DNA of 64,000 nt from Xanthobacteraceae bacterium (GCA_030041005.1 JASHOR010000041.1:62001-126000), one strand, 5' to 3'; shown: positions 51,196 through 60,558, numbered from the stretch's first letter. Notes: generated from the sequence alone by a model not told the origin. Numbers and translations: made by a program.

Positions 51196-51848
51196 CCCGA
51201 GCCCCCTCGCCGATCTCTTCGGCCCAAGGTAAGCGCGCGTGATTAACGGGAAGGAAAAGCATGCGGCCAATGGCGGCCAGGCCCGCATTTCCGCTGACTT
51301 ATCAACAACGCGGACCGGCGGGGCCGTCTCGGTATGACATTAATCATGTCGCCCCATAATAATAATGTGGATCGTGCCGGCTGGCCGCGGCCGCGTAGAA
51401 GAGCGGACGTCGAGGGTGGCTATATTCAGAGTCGGGGTTTCCGCGGCGGCCGTCGCCGCGTCGTACTTAAGCAGGCCGTCGCCGGCCGGACTCGGCGCCA
51501 CCACTGCGAGCATGCACCGCGGAGCTCGCCACGTCCGGTTGCGCCTAGTGTCCCGATTCCGAAGTTATGCTGCGGCCTCCTCAGTTCCGGCTTAATCACG
51601 CCGCCGGCAGGTCACGGCGGCGTTAACGCTGCGGTGCGACAGCCTCAATACGAATTGTTCGGGCAGATCGATCGGCTTTTCCAACCGGAACGTGCGACAA
51701 AAAAGACGATCGCCTGCTGGAAATCGATTGTGCACTGCGGCTATGAGAGACGCGACCGCTGTGCCGCCGAGGCAGAATTGGTCTGCCGCGGAAATTCCTT
51801 GTGCCGACCATCCCCGCGTCGAACCGGCTTCGCGACAAGGATCGAGCC
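51196..51848. other. Gene-free divergent spacer with a repeat fragment
   Basis: 653 bp between the GGDEF-EAL gene and the phosphotransacetylase gene. It holds an AT-rich spot CATAATAATAATGTGG (about 51354-51369), a 22-bp remnant of the two-hairpin repeat at 51545-51566 (terminal CTAGTGT plus the outer hairpin B arm), and no open frame with protein-like composition. Promoters for both flanking units must lie here. Confidence 0.5.
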
Positions 51849-52778
51849 ATGCCACAGACCGCACCCCGCCGCCACCAGGACCTGGTACGACAGGCCCAAG
51901 CGCTCCCGCCGCTTCGCACCGCCGTCGTGCATCCGGTCGATGCGGTGTCGCTGCAGGGAGCCATCGAGGCCGCAAGCAAGAAGCTGATTGTCCCCGTCCT
52001 GGTCGGACCCGAGGCCAAAATTCGCGCCGCGGCGGATGAGGCCGGAGTCGACCTTGCCGGTTATGAACTCGTGCCGACCGAGCACAGCCACGAAGCCGCA
52101 GCAAAGGCCGCGGCACTCGCCCGCGATCTCAAGGTCGACGCGCTGATGAAGGGCAGCCTGCATACCGACGAGTTCATGAGTGCGATCGTGCGCGAAGAGA
52201 AACTGCACACCGCCCGGCGCATGAGCCACGTCTTTGTCATCGATTGTCCGGATTATCCACGGCTGCTGTTCGTCACCGATGCCGCCATCAACATCTACCC
52301 GACGCTCGAAGACAAGGTCGACATCGTGCAGAACGCTATCGAACTTGGGCACGCTCTGGGGCTCGTTCAGCCCAGGGTCGCCATCCTTTCCGCGGTTGAG
52401 ACCGTCACCTCCAAGATCAAATCGACGATCGACGCCGCAGCGCTCTGCAAAATGGCCGATCGCGGCCAGATCGTCGGCGGCATCCTCGACGGCCCCCTCG
52501 CCTTCGACAATGCCGTCTCGGCGGAAGCCGCCAAGACCAAGGGCATCGTCTCGCCGGTCACCGGACAGGCCGATATCTTCGTCGTGCCCGATCTTGAAGG
52601 CGGCAACATGCTGGTCAAGCAGCTTGAATATCTGGCCAAAGCGGAGATCGCCGGCATCGTGCTCGGCGCCCGCGTACCGATCATCTTGACAAGCCGCGCC
52701 GACAAGACACTCGCCCGGCTCGGTTCGTGCGCCGTCGCGCTTCTCTTGGCGCGCTATCAGAAGGAGAACGGACTTTGA
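51849..52778 (+). CDS. pta: Phosphate acetyltransferase / butyryltransferase family
   Basis: 309 residues, a short single-domain enzyme of the phosphotransacetylase/phosphotransbutyrylase type that converts acyl-CoA and phosphate to acyl phosphate. Motifs: PTEHSHEAAAKAAALARDLK, DALMKGSLHTDEFMSAIV, RRMSHVFVIDCPDYPRLLFV, TDAAINIYPTLEDKVDIVQN and DIFVVPDLEGGNMLVKQLEY. The start at 51849 follows ACAAGGATC. The stop overlaps the TTG start of the acetate kinase gene (TTGA), so the pair is coupled. A PHA-type hydrolase gene follows. Acetyl versus butyryl preference cannot be told. Confidence 0.9.
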   Translation: MPQTAPRRHQDLVRQAQALPPLRTAVVHPVDAVSLQGAIEAASKKLIVPVLVGPEAKIRAAADEAGVDLAGYELVPTEHSHEAAAKAAALARDLKVDALMKGSLHTDEFMSAIVREEKLHTARRMSHVFVIDCPDYPRLLFVTDAAINIYPTLEDKVDIVQNAIELGHALGLVQPRVAILSAVETVTSKIKSTIDAAALCKMADRGQIVGGILDGPLAFDNAVSAEAAKTKGIVSPVTGQADIFVVPDLEGGNMLVKQLEYLAKAEIAGIVLGARVPIILTSRADKTLARLGSCAVALLLARYQKENGL

Positions 52779-53977
52779 CCGGCGTCATCCTCGTACTCAA
52801 TGCCGGATCGTCGAGCGTGAAATTTTCGCTGTTCCCCGGTGGGCAACGGCCGACACGCCAGGAGCTGCTCTGCGAGGGCCAGTTTGCTGGCATCGGCCAG
52901 CGCCCGCACTTCACCGCCAAAGACCACGCCGGCGCGCCGCTCGCGAACGAAACTCTCGAACCAGGCTCGACGCACGAGGACGCGCTGGCGACGCTGTTGA
53001 AGTGGCTCGAACGGCAATTTCCCGAGCATGTTTTGGTCGCGGCAGGCCATCGCGTCGTCCATGGCGGCACCCTCTACACGCGGCCTGTGCGGATCGATGC
53101 AGATGTCGTCGCCGAACTTACGCGCCTTGTGCCGCTGGCGCCCTTGCACCAGCCGCACCCCCTCACCGCCATCGCAGCGCTATCGAAACTGCATCCGACG
53201 CTGCCGCAGGTCGCCTGCTTCGATACATCGTTCCACCACACTGAGCCGGAGGTCGCGACCACCTTCGCGCTGCCGCGCCGACTGAGCGACAAGGGCATTC
53301 GGCGCTACGGCTTTCACGGACTGTCCTACGAATACATCGCCGGCGTCCTGCCCGAGATCGTGGGCACGCCGGCCGCTGACGGACGTGTCGTCGTCGCCCA
53401 CCTCGGCGCCGGCGCCAGCATGTGCGCGATGCGGCAGCGCCAAAGCGTCGCCACCACGATGGGATTCACGGCGCTCGACGGCCTTGTGATGAGCCGGCGT
53501 TGCGGCAGCCTTGATCCCGGCGTCATGCTTTATCTGCTGCAGCAAGAGGGCATGAGCGCGGACGCGGTCAGCGACCTGTTGTACCAATCTTCGGGACTGC
53601 TCGGCGTTTCCGGCATCAGCGAAGACATGAAAACTTTGCTGTCGAGCGACGCACCGAATGCGCGCCAGGCCGTGGACCTGTTCGTCTATCGCGTCTGCCG
53701 CGAACTGGGATCGCTCGCCGCTGCCTTGGGAGGATTCGATGTGCTGGTGTTCACCGCCGGTATCGGCGAACACGCAGCCGAAATTCGCCGCCGGGTCTGC
53801 GAACGATCGGCGTGGCTCGGCCTGCAAATCGACGAAGCCGCGAACCAGGCGGGCGGCCCCCGCATCACCAAGGAGGGCAGCAAAGCCTCGGCCTGGATGA
53901 TACCGACCGACGAGAATCTGATGATTGTGCGCCATACGCGGCGGCTGGTCGGCGCCACGCAAGGCGGCACGAATTGA
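52775..53977 (+). CDS. ackA: Acetate (acyl) kinase
   Basis: 400 residues from a TTG start behind AAGGAG that overlaps the upstream stop. It makes ATP and acetate from acetyl phosphate. Motifs: VLNAGSSSVKFSLF, AAGHRVVHGGTLY, ACFDTSFHHTEPE, YGFHGLSYEYIA and VFTAGIGEHAAEIRRR. Two changes from the consensus stand out: HLGAGASM for the usual HLGNGAS, and SRRCGSLDP for TRSGDLDP (Arg kept, Asp replaced by Ser). These are near the active site, so kinetics or substrate may differ. Co-transcribed with pta; with it, substrate-level ATP formation from acyl-CoA is possible. Confidence 0.92.
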   Translation: MTGVILVLNAGSSSVKFSLFPGGQRPTRQELLCEGQFAGIGQRPHFTAKDHAGAPLANETLEPGSTHEDALATLLKWLERQFPEHVLVAAGHRVVHGGTLYTRPVRIDADVVAELTRLVPLAPLHQPHPLTAIAALSKLHPTLPQVACFDTSFHHTEPEVATTFALPRRLSDKGIRRYGFHGLSYEYIAGVLPEIVGTPAADGRVVVAHLGAGASMCAMRQRQSVATTMGFTALDGLVMSRRCGSLDPGVMLYLLQQEGMSADAVSDLLYQSSGLLGVSGISEDMKTLLSSDAPNARQAVDLFVYRVCRELGSLAAALGGFDVLVFTAGIGEHAAEIRRRVCERSAWLGLQIDEAANQAGGPRITKEGSKASAWMIPTDENLMIVRHTRRLVGATQGGTN

Positions 53978-54089
53978 CAACGAACGATCGACAACGGATG
54001 ACGGAACCGGATGCTCCGCTTTTCGCCGCCCGCGGCGGAATTGCGTCGATGGCGCGCTTGGCAATGCGAGGCACGAGTGAGCCTGAACC

Positions 54090-55205
54090 ATGGCAAAGAA
54101 ACCCCGCGTCAAGAGTTCCCAATTTTCACTGGTAAGCGTTCCGGCGTTCTGGCCGATGGCGATGGCCGCTTCGTTGATGGAGAGCGGTGTCGAGCTCTAC
54201 GTCAAAAACGTCAAATTTGTCGAGGAAGAAATCGAGATTCATGGCGAGCTGCGGCCCGACCTAGCCACGGCAAACACCATCCGGCTCGACCTTCGCACCA
54301 TGTTGCTGCGCGAATACGGCAAGCCGGAAAGGATTCCAACTCTCGTCGACGCGCCTTATGCTGGTCACACCGCAGTGATCGCGGATTACCAAAAAGGCCA
54401 GAGTCTGATCGAAACGCTGCTCGCCAATGGCCTCGGTCACGTTGCGTTGACCGACTGGAAGTCAGCCACCGCGGACATGAGTAATTTCGACATCGACAAT
54501 TATTTGGCGGAAATGGTGGCGGTGATCGACGACCTGGGTGGATGCGTCAACATTATCGGACTGTGTCAGGGCGGCTGGATGGCGGCCATGGTGGCGGCAC
54601 GCTTTCCGCAGAAGGTACGATCCCTGGTGCTGGCCGGTGCGCCCATCGACACCGATGCCGGCAACGGGCCCGTCAAGAAAATGGTGCACGCTTCGCCGAT
54701 CTCATTTTACGAAGAACTGGTGGCGCTCGGCGGCGGCTTGATGCTGGGCAAGTTCATGCTGCAGGGTTGGAAGAACATGCACCCCGAGCAGCATTATTTC
54801 GCAGATCATATCGATCTCTATGAGCACATCGATGACCCGAAATATCTGGCCAAGAAAGAAGCATTCGAAAGCTGGTATGGAAATCCCATCGACCTGCCCG
54901 GCCGCTGGTATCTGCAAGTTGTTCAGCAATTATTCAAGGAAAATCGCCTGGCCAAGGGCACCTTCGTGGGGCTCGGTCGGCCGCTCAATTTGAAGGACAT
55001 TACCTGCCCGGTCTATCTTCTCGCCGGTGCCACGGACGACATCACTGCGACGGAACAGGTCTTCGACGCCGAGAAATATCTCGGTACCCCGGAGCGCAAG
55101 ATTGAAAAGAAATTGGCGCCGGGCGGCCATATCGGCCTGTTCATGGGCTCGCGCACCTTGCACGAGGTTTGGCCCGCGATCGCCCGCTGGATTGCGGCAG
55201 CGTAG
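54090..55205 (+). CDS. PHA synthase/depolymerase-like alpha/beta hydrolase with Cys nucleophile
   Basis: 371 residues. The nucleophile elbow is GLCQGGWMAAM with Cys159 in a GxCxG context, followed by the acid-loop region VYLLAGATDDITATEQ and the His segment APGGHIGLFMGSRTL. Cys in the elbow is found in PHA synthases and in intracellular PHB depolymerases of the PhaZ1 type; the length (371) and FWPMAMAASLMESG start fit the shorter hydrolase group better. Start at 54090 after a 112-bp gap from ackA on the same strand. A link with pta-ackA in acetyl-CoA and storage-polymer turnover is inferred. Confidence 0.75.
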   Translation: MAKKPRVKSSQFSLVSVPAFWPMAMAASLMESGVELYVKNVKFVEEEIEIHGELRPDLATANTIRLDLRTMLLREYGKPERIPTLVDAPYAGHTAVIADYQKGQSLIETLLANGLGHVALTDWKSATADMSNFDIDNYLAEMVAVIDDLGGCVNIIGLCQGGWMAAMVAARFPQKVRSLVLAGAPIDTDAGNGPVKKMVHASPISFYEELVALGGGLMLGKFMLQGWKNMHPEQHYFADHIDLYEHIDDPKYLAKKEAFESWYGNPIDLPGRWYLQVVQQLFKENRLAKGTFVGLGRPLNLKDITCPVYLLAGATDDITATEQVFDAEKYLGTPERKIEKKLAPGGHIGLFMGSRTLHEVWPAIARWIAAA

Positions 55206-55383
55206 CGACGGACAATACAGATGATATCGGATTACACGGGACCAACGTTGTGCCGCTTGCCCCGCTCACTTGCGCGAAACGTTCCCTGCGTCGTCCGCGC
55301 CGATTCCACCGCGCGGCGTCCGCGCGTGAGACTGATCAAGCTTGTGATGGCAACCGAAGTCTTTATTGCGGCGCGATTATCAC

Positions 55384-56232
55384 TTATCGAACGCTCGCCT
55401 CAAGATGAGGTAAAACGACCGCAAGGATGTGCGCCGTTCCGGCGATCAGAAGCAAAACCAATATCAACCGACGAAATGAAGCCTCATTCACTCTTGTAAA
55501 AATGTGAACACCCGCAAAAGTACCAAGCGTAATCGCAGGAAGCATCTTGAAATAGTCTGCTACAAAGCCGCTACCGACCAGTCCCTTCATGATCAAGTAG
55601 GTCAATGTGCAAAACTGCATGACCAGGATAAATGCCTGGATCGTCCCGCGCTGCTCTTCCTTCGTCTTCCGCGTAATCGCGCACCAAATTGCCGGGAACG
55701 CTCCCGGAAAGGCGATTGCTCCACCGGTTATTCCACCTGTCGCCCCCGCAAGTACATCCGCCAGAACGCTCGGTCTCGGAAGTTGAAGATGGGGACGCGT
55801 AAGAAGATAGCCGCTCCAAGACAGGAGAAATAAGCCGAACGCAATCTGGAACGCATCGGGTTTTATGGTTTGCAATATCAGCACACCGATCGGAATTCCG
55901 ACGAAACCACCAACCAGGAGCGGCAGCGCTCCCCGCCAACGCAACATGTGCCAGAGTTGACCAAGACTGATCAGTTGGGTCGTGAAACTTGCGGCGATCA
56001 GTATGGGCACCGCAGACACGGGAACAAAGAAAAACAACATAATTGCGCCGGCAACGGCCGCGGAGCCAAACCCGGCGGCGCCGACGACAACTGAACCAAA
56101 AAATACTGCGACAAAAATGAGGACGCTGTTAAAGTCTATTAAGGTGCCGAGCAAGCCGAGCGCCCATAGCGAAAGCGGTACCAGGAAGCTGAAAGAGACC
56201 AGGAGGATTTGCGCCCGGATCGTCAGGATCAC
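55384..56232 (-). CDS. TauE/SafE family sulfite/sulfoacetate exporter-like membrane protein
   Basis: 282 residues and seven to eight membrane helices: VLIFVAVFFGSVVVGAAGFG, SAAVAGAIMLFFFVPVSAVP, LPLLVGGFVGIPIGVLIL, FGLFLLSWSGYLL, VLAGATGGITGGAIAFPGAF and LILVLLLIAGTAHILAVVL. The two GG-rich half-repeats are the family hallmark. Substrate is an organic or inorganic anion, unspecified. The start is set at the GTG at 56232, 7 nt from GAGGAA. Base composition is visibly lower in GC than neighbours. It is divergent from the Mo/W transporter. Confidence 0.88.
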   Translation of the reverse strand: MILTIRAQILLVSFSFLVPLSLWALGLLGTLIDFNSVLIFVAVFFGSVVVGAAGFGSAAVAGAIMLFFFVPVSAVPILIAASFTTQLISLGQLWHMLRWRGALPLLVGGFVGIPIGVLILQTIKPDAFQIAFGLFLLSWSGYLLTRPHLQLPRPSVLADVLAGATGGITGGAIAFPGAFPAIWCAITRKTKEEQRGTIQAFILVMQFCTLTYLIMKGLVGSGFVADYFKMLPAITLGTFAGVHIFTRVNEASFRRLILVLLLIAGTAHILAVVLPHLEASVR

Positions 56233-56508
56233 GGCATTGTTCCTCAATCCGGCTGCTTGCCGATCTTTGCACGATATCCTTCACAAGGCATGGCGGCGGC
56301 TGTCAGGAAAACCGGACGGTTGACTGACGCACGGATAACAGGCGCTTGTTCAATAGCATTGCGTCAGAGCGCGACAAAAGCAGATCTCACATCAGTGATG
56401 AAGATACTTCCTATCGTACTATAGAGGCCGCTGTGGTATTCGATTGGAAGCATGGTGGGTAAAGGATTTCGATGGTAAATTCGCCGGCCTTCCCACAAGA
56501 GGAAAATC

Positions 56509-57474
56509 ATGATCTTTCCGGCACGACTTGTACTCGGCACATGCGGCTTTCTTATCGGTGCATTAATTGCGGTTTCCGGAGCCCAGACAGCCGAACCAAC
56601 CGCATTGACGATATTCGCTGCCGGCACGCTGGCGGTGCCGTTCAAGCAGGTCAATGCGCTGTTTGAGAAGCAAAATCCGACCGTGACCGTGCAGCCGCAG
56701 TACGGCGGCAGCGTAATGATGGCGAAAAGGATTACCGAGCTGCACCAGGATGCCGATCTGCTCGCGGTCGCCGACTACAATGTGATTCCCAAGTACCTGT
56801 TCGGCAGTCAGCCCCACGCGTCGTGGTATGCAGGCTTTGCGCGCAACGCGATTACCTTCGTCTATACTGACAAGAGTAAATACGCGGGCGAGATCAACGC
56901 GCAGAATTGGTACAAGGTGCTTGCGCGTCCGGGCGTCGAAATCGGCCGCTCTAATCCGGACACCGATCCCTCCGGCTACCAGACGGTGCAGATGCTTAAC
57001 CTCGCGGAGAAGTACTACGGCGTATCGGGGCTGGAGCGGAAGGTGCTGGCGAACGCGCCACTCGCGAATATGCGCGACACCGAAACCGCGTTGATTTCGG
57101 CGCTGCAACTCGGACAGATCGACTATCTGGCGATCTACCACTCCGACGCCTTGCAGCATCATCTGAAATTCATCGGCCTGCCGGCCAAGATCGACCTCAG
57201 CGATCCGGCGCAAGCGGCCTATTATCGGCAAGGCGTTGCTCACACCAAAAACGGCGATCTTGCCGGCAAGCCGATCGTCTATGCCCTCACCGTGGTCAAC
57301 GGCAGCAGGAATGCAAGGCTGGCAGAGAAATACGTCGCCCTGCTGCTCGGACCGCAGGGCCAGGCGGTGATGAAAGAGAACGGTTTCGGCGAGTTCAGCC
57401 CGGCCTTCGCGGTGCATGTCGAGGCAATGCCGGCCGACCTTAAGAAGCTGGTTGAGCCGTGGCCGGGCTCTTGA
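56509..57474 (+). CDS. wtpA: Molybdate/tungstate-binding protein (WtpA/ModA family)
   Basis: 321 residues with a signal peptide (ARLVLGTCGFLIGALIAVSG). The mature protein starts LTIFAAGTLAVPFKQVNALF and has TVQPQYGGSVMMAKRITELH, DLLAVADYNVIPKYLFG, GFARNAITFVYTDKSKYAGE, IGRSNPDTDPSGYQTVQMLN and the hinge QLGQIDYLAIYHSDALQHH, matching the WtpA oxyanion-binding family more than classical ModA. The start at 56509 follows AGAGGAAAATC. It is first of three genes encoding a complete ABC importer, and a Mo/W-dependent formate dehydrogenase is nearby. Upstream, CCTAT ... ATAGAGG at about 56412-56429 might be an operator. Confidence 0.88.
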   Translation: MIFPARLVLGTCGFLIGALIAVSGAQTAEPTALTIFAAGTLAVPFKQVNALFEKQNPTVTVQPQYGGSVMMAKRITELHQDADLLAVADYNVIPKYLFGSQPHASWYAGFARNAITFVYTDKSKYAGEINAQNWYKVLARPGVEIGRSNPDTDPSGYQTVQMLNLAEKYYGVSGLERKVLANAPLANMRDTETALISALQLGQIDYLAIYHSDALQHHLKFIGLPAKIDLSDPAQAAYYRQGVAHTKNGDLAGKPIVYALTVVNGSRNARLAEKYVALLLGPQGQAVMKENGFGEFSPAFAVHVEAMPADLKKLVEPWPGS

Positions 57475-57504
57475 GCGGCAGACTGGCAGCCTGACCTTGC
57501 CTTG

Positions 57505-58338
57505 ATGTTGACGCATCCTACAGCACGTTGGGGTAGCGGCGGGCAAGGCCATTCGCGCGGCCTTTATCTGCTGTGCTGGTTTCTCGGCACCATCTTGGTC
57601 GCCTTTCTTGTTGCCCCGCTGATGGCGCTCGCACTCTCGCAATCGGGACAGAGCTTGGCAGGCGTTGCCCGGATGGGCGACGTGCGCGACGCCATCGCGC
57701 TCAGCCTCGAAGGAGCGTTTCTCTCGGCCGCGCTCTCTGCATTGGCCGGCGTGCCGTTGGCCTACGGCTTGGCGCGCACCACATTCCCAGGGAAAGGCGT
57801 GGTTGCAGCTTTGGTCGATCTACCGCTTGCGGTGCCCCACACCGTTGCCGGCATCGCCCTTCTGATGGTGCTTGGCCGCCAGGGCGTACTGGGCGCGCCC
57901 TTGCAAGCGCTGGTCGGGCTGAAATTCTGGGGGACGCTCGCTGGCATCGTCGCGGCGATGCTGTTTGTCTCGGCGCCTTATACGGTGAACGCGGCGCGCA
58001 TCGGCTTTGAGGCGGTAGATCCGCGGCTGGAAAAAATCGCACGCACGCTCGGCCTCGGTCCATGGCGAACCTTCGCGCAGATCACGCTGCCGTTGGCGCG
58101 GCGCAGCATCATGACCGGCGTCACCCTCACATACGCCCGCTCGATCAGCGAATTTGGCGCGGTGGTCATCCTCGCCTACTACCCGATGACGGCGCCGGTC
58201 AAAATCTACGAGTTGTTCCTCCGTTTCGGCCTGGATCAGGCCGCGGGTGCTTCGGTACTGCTGCTTGTTGTCTCGCTCGTATTGTTCCTGCTTCTGCGTG
58301 CGGTATCGCACGGCGGGCCATCGCGAGAGAGCCGATGA
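57505..58338 (+). CDS. wtpB: Molybdate/tungstate ABC transporter permease
   Basis: 277 residues with six helices: LYLLCWFLGTILVAFLVAPL, GAFLSAALSALAGVPLAYGL, LPLAVPHTVAGIALLMVLG and FWGTLAGIVAAMLFV among them. The cytoplasmic EAA loop that docks the ATPase is EKIARTLGLGPWRTFAQITL. The start at 57505 is 30 bp after the binding-protein stop; the stop overlaps the ATPase start (ATGA). Confidence 0.9.
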   Translation: MLTHPTARWGSGGQGHSRGLYLLCWFLGTILVAFLVAPLMALALSQSGQSLAGVARMGDVRDAIALSLEGAFLSAALSALAGVPLAYGLARTTFPGKGVVAALVDLPLAVPHTVAGIALLMVLGRQGVLGAPLQALVGLKFWGTLAGIVAAMLFVSAPYTVNAARIGFEAVDPRLEKIARTLGLGPWRTFAQITLPLARRSIMTGVTLTYARSISEFGAVVILAYYPMTAPVKIYELFLRFGLDQAAGASVLLLVVSLVLFLLLRAVSHGGPSRESR

Positions 58339-59435
58339 GCGACGGAATTGCTGTCGAGACGCTGACGCTGACCCTCGGCACCTTCCGGCTGCAAAATCTA
58401 AATCTCGCCGTCTCCAGCGGCGAGATACTCGTAATCCTCGGGCCTAACGGTGCCGGCAAATCGGTCACGCTGGAGACGATCGCTGGCTTTCATAGGCCCG
58501 ACAGCGGTCGCGTGCTGATCGACGGCCACGATGTGACGGGATTGGCGCCTGAGCGGCGTAATGTTGCCTTCGTCGTGCAGAATTTCGGCCTCTTTCCGCA
58601 CCTCACGGTCGCGCAGAATATCGTGATCGCTCGCCGGTCCAACGTCAAGGGCGCCAAAACCGATAAGCCCTCCTCGTTACCTCGCAACGACGCTGGGCTG
58701 CTTGCATACCTCGGCCTTTCGCGTTTGATGCAATGCTGGCCCGAAGATTTGAGCCCTGGCGAGCAGCAACGTGTAGCTCTGGCCCGCGCTCTCGCGAGTT
58801 CGCCGGATCTTTTCCTGTTCGACGAGCCTTTCGCTGCGCTTGATAATCAAATCCGCGATCAATTGCGCGAAGAATTGCGCTCTTTTCTGCGCACTCTGTC
58901 GACCCCGGCAATTTTCGTTACACATGATCACGCGGACGCTACGGTGCTCGCTGATCGAATCGCGGTGCTGCGGGATGGCGCCATCGTCCAGGCCGGCCCA
59001 GCAAAGGATGTATATGCGAGACCTGCCAACTCCTTTGTCGCGCGTTTCGTCGGCTTTGAAAATATTCTTGGCGCTCGCGTCGTGGGTGCAGCGGGCGAGA
59101 TTGCCACGATCGCTATAGGCGACCGAAAACTGTATGCGTCAGTGCCGACCGACACTGCCACGATGGGGGATACGGTTCGCCTGGCTATCAGAGGCGAACA
59201 GGTGATACTTGGCCCGCCTCGATCCGGCAATTTCCCCTCACCCGCGGTCAATCGGCTCGATGGCCGCATCACGTCGCTGCGCAGTCAAAATCCGCTTGTC
59301 ACGGTCGGTATCGATTGCGGCTTTCCGCTCCGAGGGTATCTTTTGGCACCGCAGACGCGCATGATGAATATCGAAGTCGGGAGGTCGATCGGAGTAGAGA
59401 TCGCGGTGGACGCGGTCCATGTCATGCCGAATTAG
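58335..59435 (+). CDS. wtpC: Molybdate/tungstate ABC transporter ATPase
   Basis: 366 residues. Walker A GPNGAGKSVTLE, Q-loop FVVQNFGLFPH, signature LSPGEQQRVALARA, Walker B LFLFDEPFAALD and switch His in FVTHDHADA are all present. The C-terminal 130 residues (GARVVGAAGEIATIAIGDRK, LAIRGEQVILGPPRSG) form a TOBE-like oxyanion domain typical of ModC/WtpC. The start at 58335 overlaps the permease stop by 4 bp. With its two upstream genes it forms a complete importer. Confidence 0.92.
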   Translation: MSDGIAVETLTLTLGTFRLQNLNLAVSSGEILVILGPNGAGKSVTLETIAGFHRPDSGRVLIDGHDVTGLAPERRNVAFVVQNFGLFPHLTVAQNIVIARRSNVKGAKTDKPSSLPRNDAGLLAYLGLSRLMQCWPEDLSPGEQQRVALARALASSPDLFLFDEPFAALDNQIRDQLREELRSFLRTLSTPAIFVTHDHADATVLADRIAVLRDGAIVQAGPAKDVYARPANSFVARFVGFENILGARVVGAAGEIATIAIGDRKLYASVPTDTATMGDTVRLAIRGEQVILGPPRSGNFPSPAVNRLDGRITSLRSQNPLVTVGIDCGFPLRGYLLAPQTRMMNIEVGRSIGVEIAVDAVHVMPN

Positions 59436-59698
59436 GGAATTGGCCCGATCGGACTTCGATGGTTGTGTTACCACTTTCACACATCCCCTTTTACCGTCGC
59501 ATCTGCGTCCACAGATCTGCTTTCTAGCCGACACGAGCGACAAGCGCGAGTTCTGCCAGATACGGAGCAGCAGTCGCTCACCTGCGCACCCCGAACACAC
59601 CCATTATTTCGCGCGAAATGGCAGCAGCGTGCGAACGCCTGCCATCTTTGGCCGACAAATGTCCCAAATTATTTCGAACCGATCCAAAGATTACAGCG

Positions 59699-59712
59699 TT
59701 GATCCAAATCAA
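59699..59712. promoter_or_regulatory. FixK/FNR-type operator upstream of mgtC
   Basis: TTGATCCAAATCAA, a perfect TTGAT-N4-ATCAA dyad centred about 64 nt before the mgtC start codon, a distance suited to class II activation. It is the only notable feature in the 334-bp gene-free spacer 59436-59769. An identical sequence lies at 60545-60558. Confidence 0.75.
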
Positions 59713-59769
59713 TGTTCCTGTTCCAGGGAAAGCACTAGTAGCCCTTCCTAAGACCGGTCGATATTGGCC

Positions 59770-60474
59770 ATGCCTCTACACCCGAGTTGGGAAAACATCG
59801 CACTTCGGCTTGCTCTCACGATGATTGCCGGTGGCATCATCGGGTTCAACCGAGGCGTCCGCGGCGAAGCCGCCGGCCTTAGAACAACAATGCTCGTTGG
59901 CTTGGCCGCGTCAGTCGCAATGATTCAGGCGAATATTCTACTTCCGGTCGGCGGCAAAACGGCAGATTCCTTTGGCGTCATGGATATAATGCGCTTACCG
60001 CTCGGCGTTCTCACGGGCGTTGGGTTCATCGGCGGTGGCGCCATTCTAAGGCGCGGCGATCTGATCATCGGCGTAACCACGGCGGCAACCCTCTGGCTGA
60101 TTACGGTGGTCGGACTGTGTTTTGGAGGCGGTCAGCTCGGTCTTGGCATTGCGGCGACGTTACTTGGCGTTGTCACGCTCTGGACTCTCAGATGGGTTGA
60201 CATGCACATCGCTCGCGAACAACGGGCCATGCTCGAGATTAGGACGGAGCTTGGCTCGTTTTCACCATCGCAGCTGACTGAGCTAATCGCGCCTCTCGGC
60301 TACGAGGCTCAATTTCGCCGACAGCAGAACGACGATCGAAATTACTCAATAGTTTGTTTCGACGTCGGATGGAGACGTTCAGAAGTCAAAGGCCCGCCTA
60401 CCGATTTGCTAAGGTTGATAAACGAACATTTCCCCAACTCATCTTTCGAGATGACGACAGAGGCGCGTCATTGA
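59770..60474 (+). CDS. mgtC: MgtC/SapB family membrane protein
   Basis: 234 residues. The signature AGGIIGFNRGVRGEAAGLRT is near the N-terminus; then LPLGVLTGVGFIGGGAILRR, GVTTAATLWLITVVGLCFGG and GLGIAATLLGVVTLWTL give four to five helices. A soluble C-terminal domain follows (about 150-234). MgtC proteins modulate membrane ATP synthase and Mg2+ homeostasis under stress. A TTG at 59764 could add 2 residues. A perfect FixK/FNR box upstream suggests induction at low oxygen. Confidence 0.9.
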   Translation: MPLHPSWENIALRLALTMIAGGIIGFNRGVRGEAAGLRTTMLVGLAASVAMIQANILLPVGGKTADSFGVMDIMRLPLGVLTGVGFIGGGAILRRGDLIIGVTTAATLWLITVVGLCFGGGQLGLGIAATLLGVVTLWTLRWVDMHIAREQRAMLEIRTELGSFSPSQLTELIAPLGYEAQFRRQQNDDRNYSIVCFDVGWRRSEVKGPPTDLLRLINEHFPNSSFEMTTEARH

Positions 60475-60544
60475 GAGACCACTGCTTTGCCGGCGGCTCC
60501 CCGCCGCGCGCTCCTCGCGCACGAAGCGGGCGTCCATGTGGTTT

Positions 60545-60558
60545 TTGATCCAAATCAA
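60545..60558. promoter_or_regulatory. FixK/FNR-type operator upstream of the small membrane protein gene
   Basis: TTGATCCAAATCAA again, centred about 51 nt before the ATG at 60603. It is identical in all 14 positions to the box at 59699-59712, including the variable centre, pointing to one regulon or a local duplication. Confidence 0.75.

Noticed and set aside
56412-56429. CCTAT ... ATAGAGG imperfect dyad as a ModE box
   Set aside because: It does not match the known ModE consensus well and no modE gene is present, so it is mentioned only as a weak possibility with wtpA.
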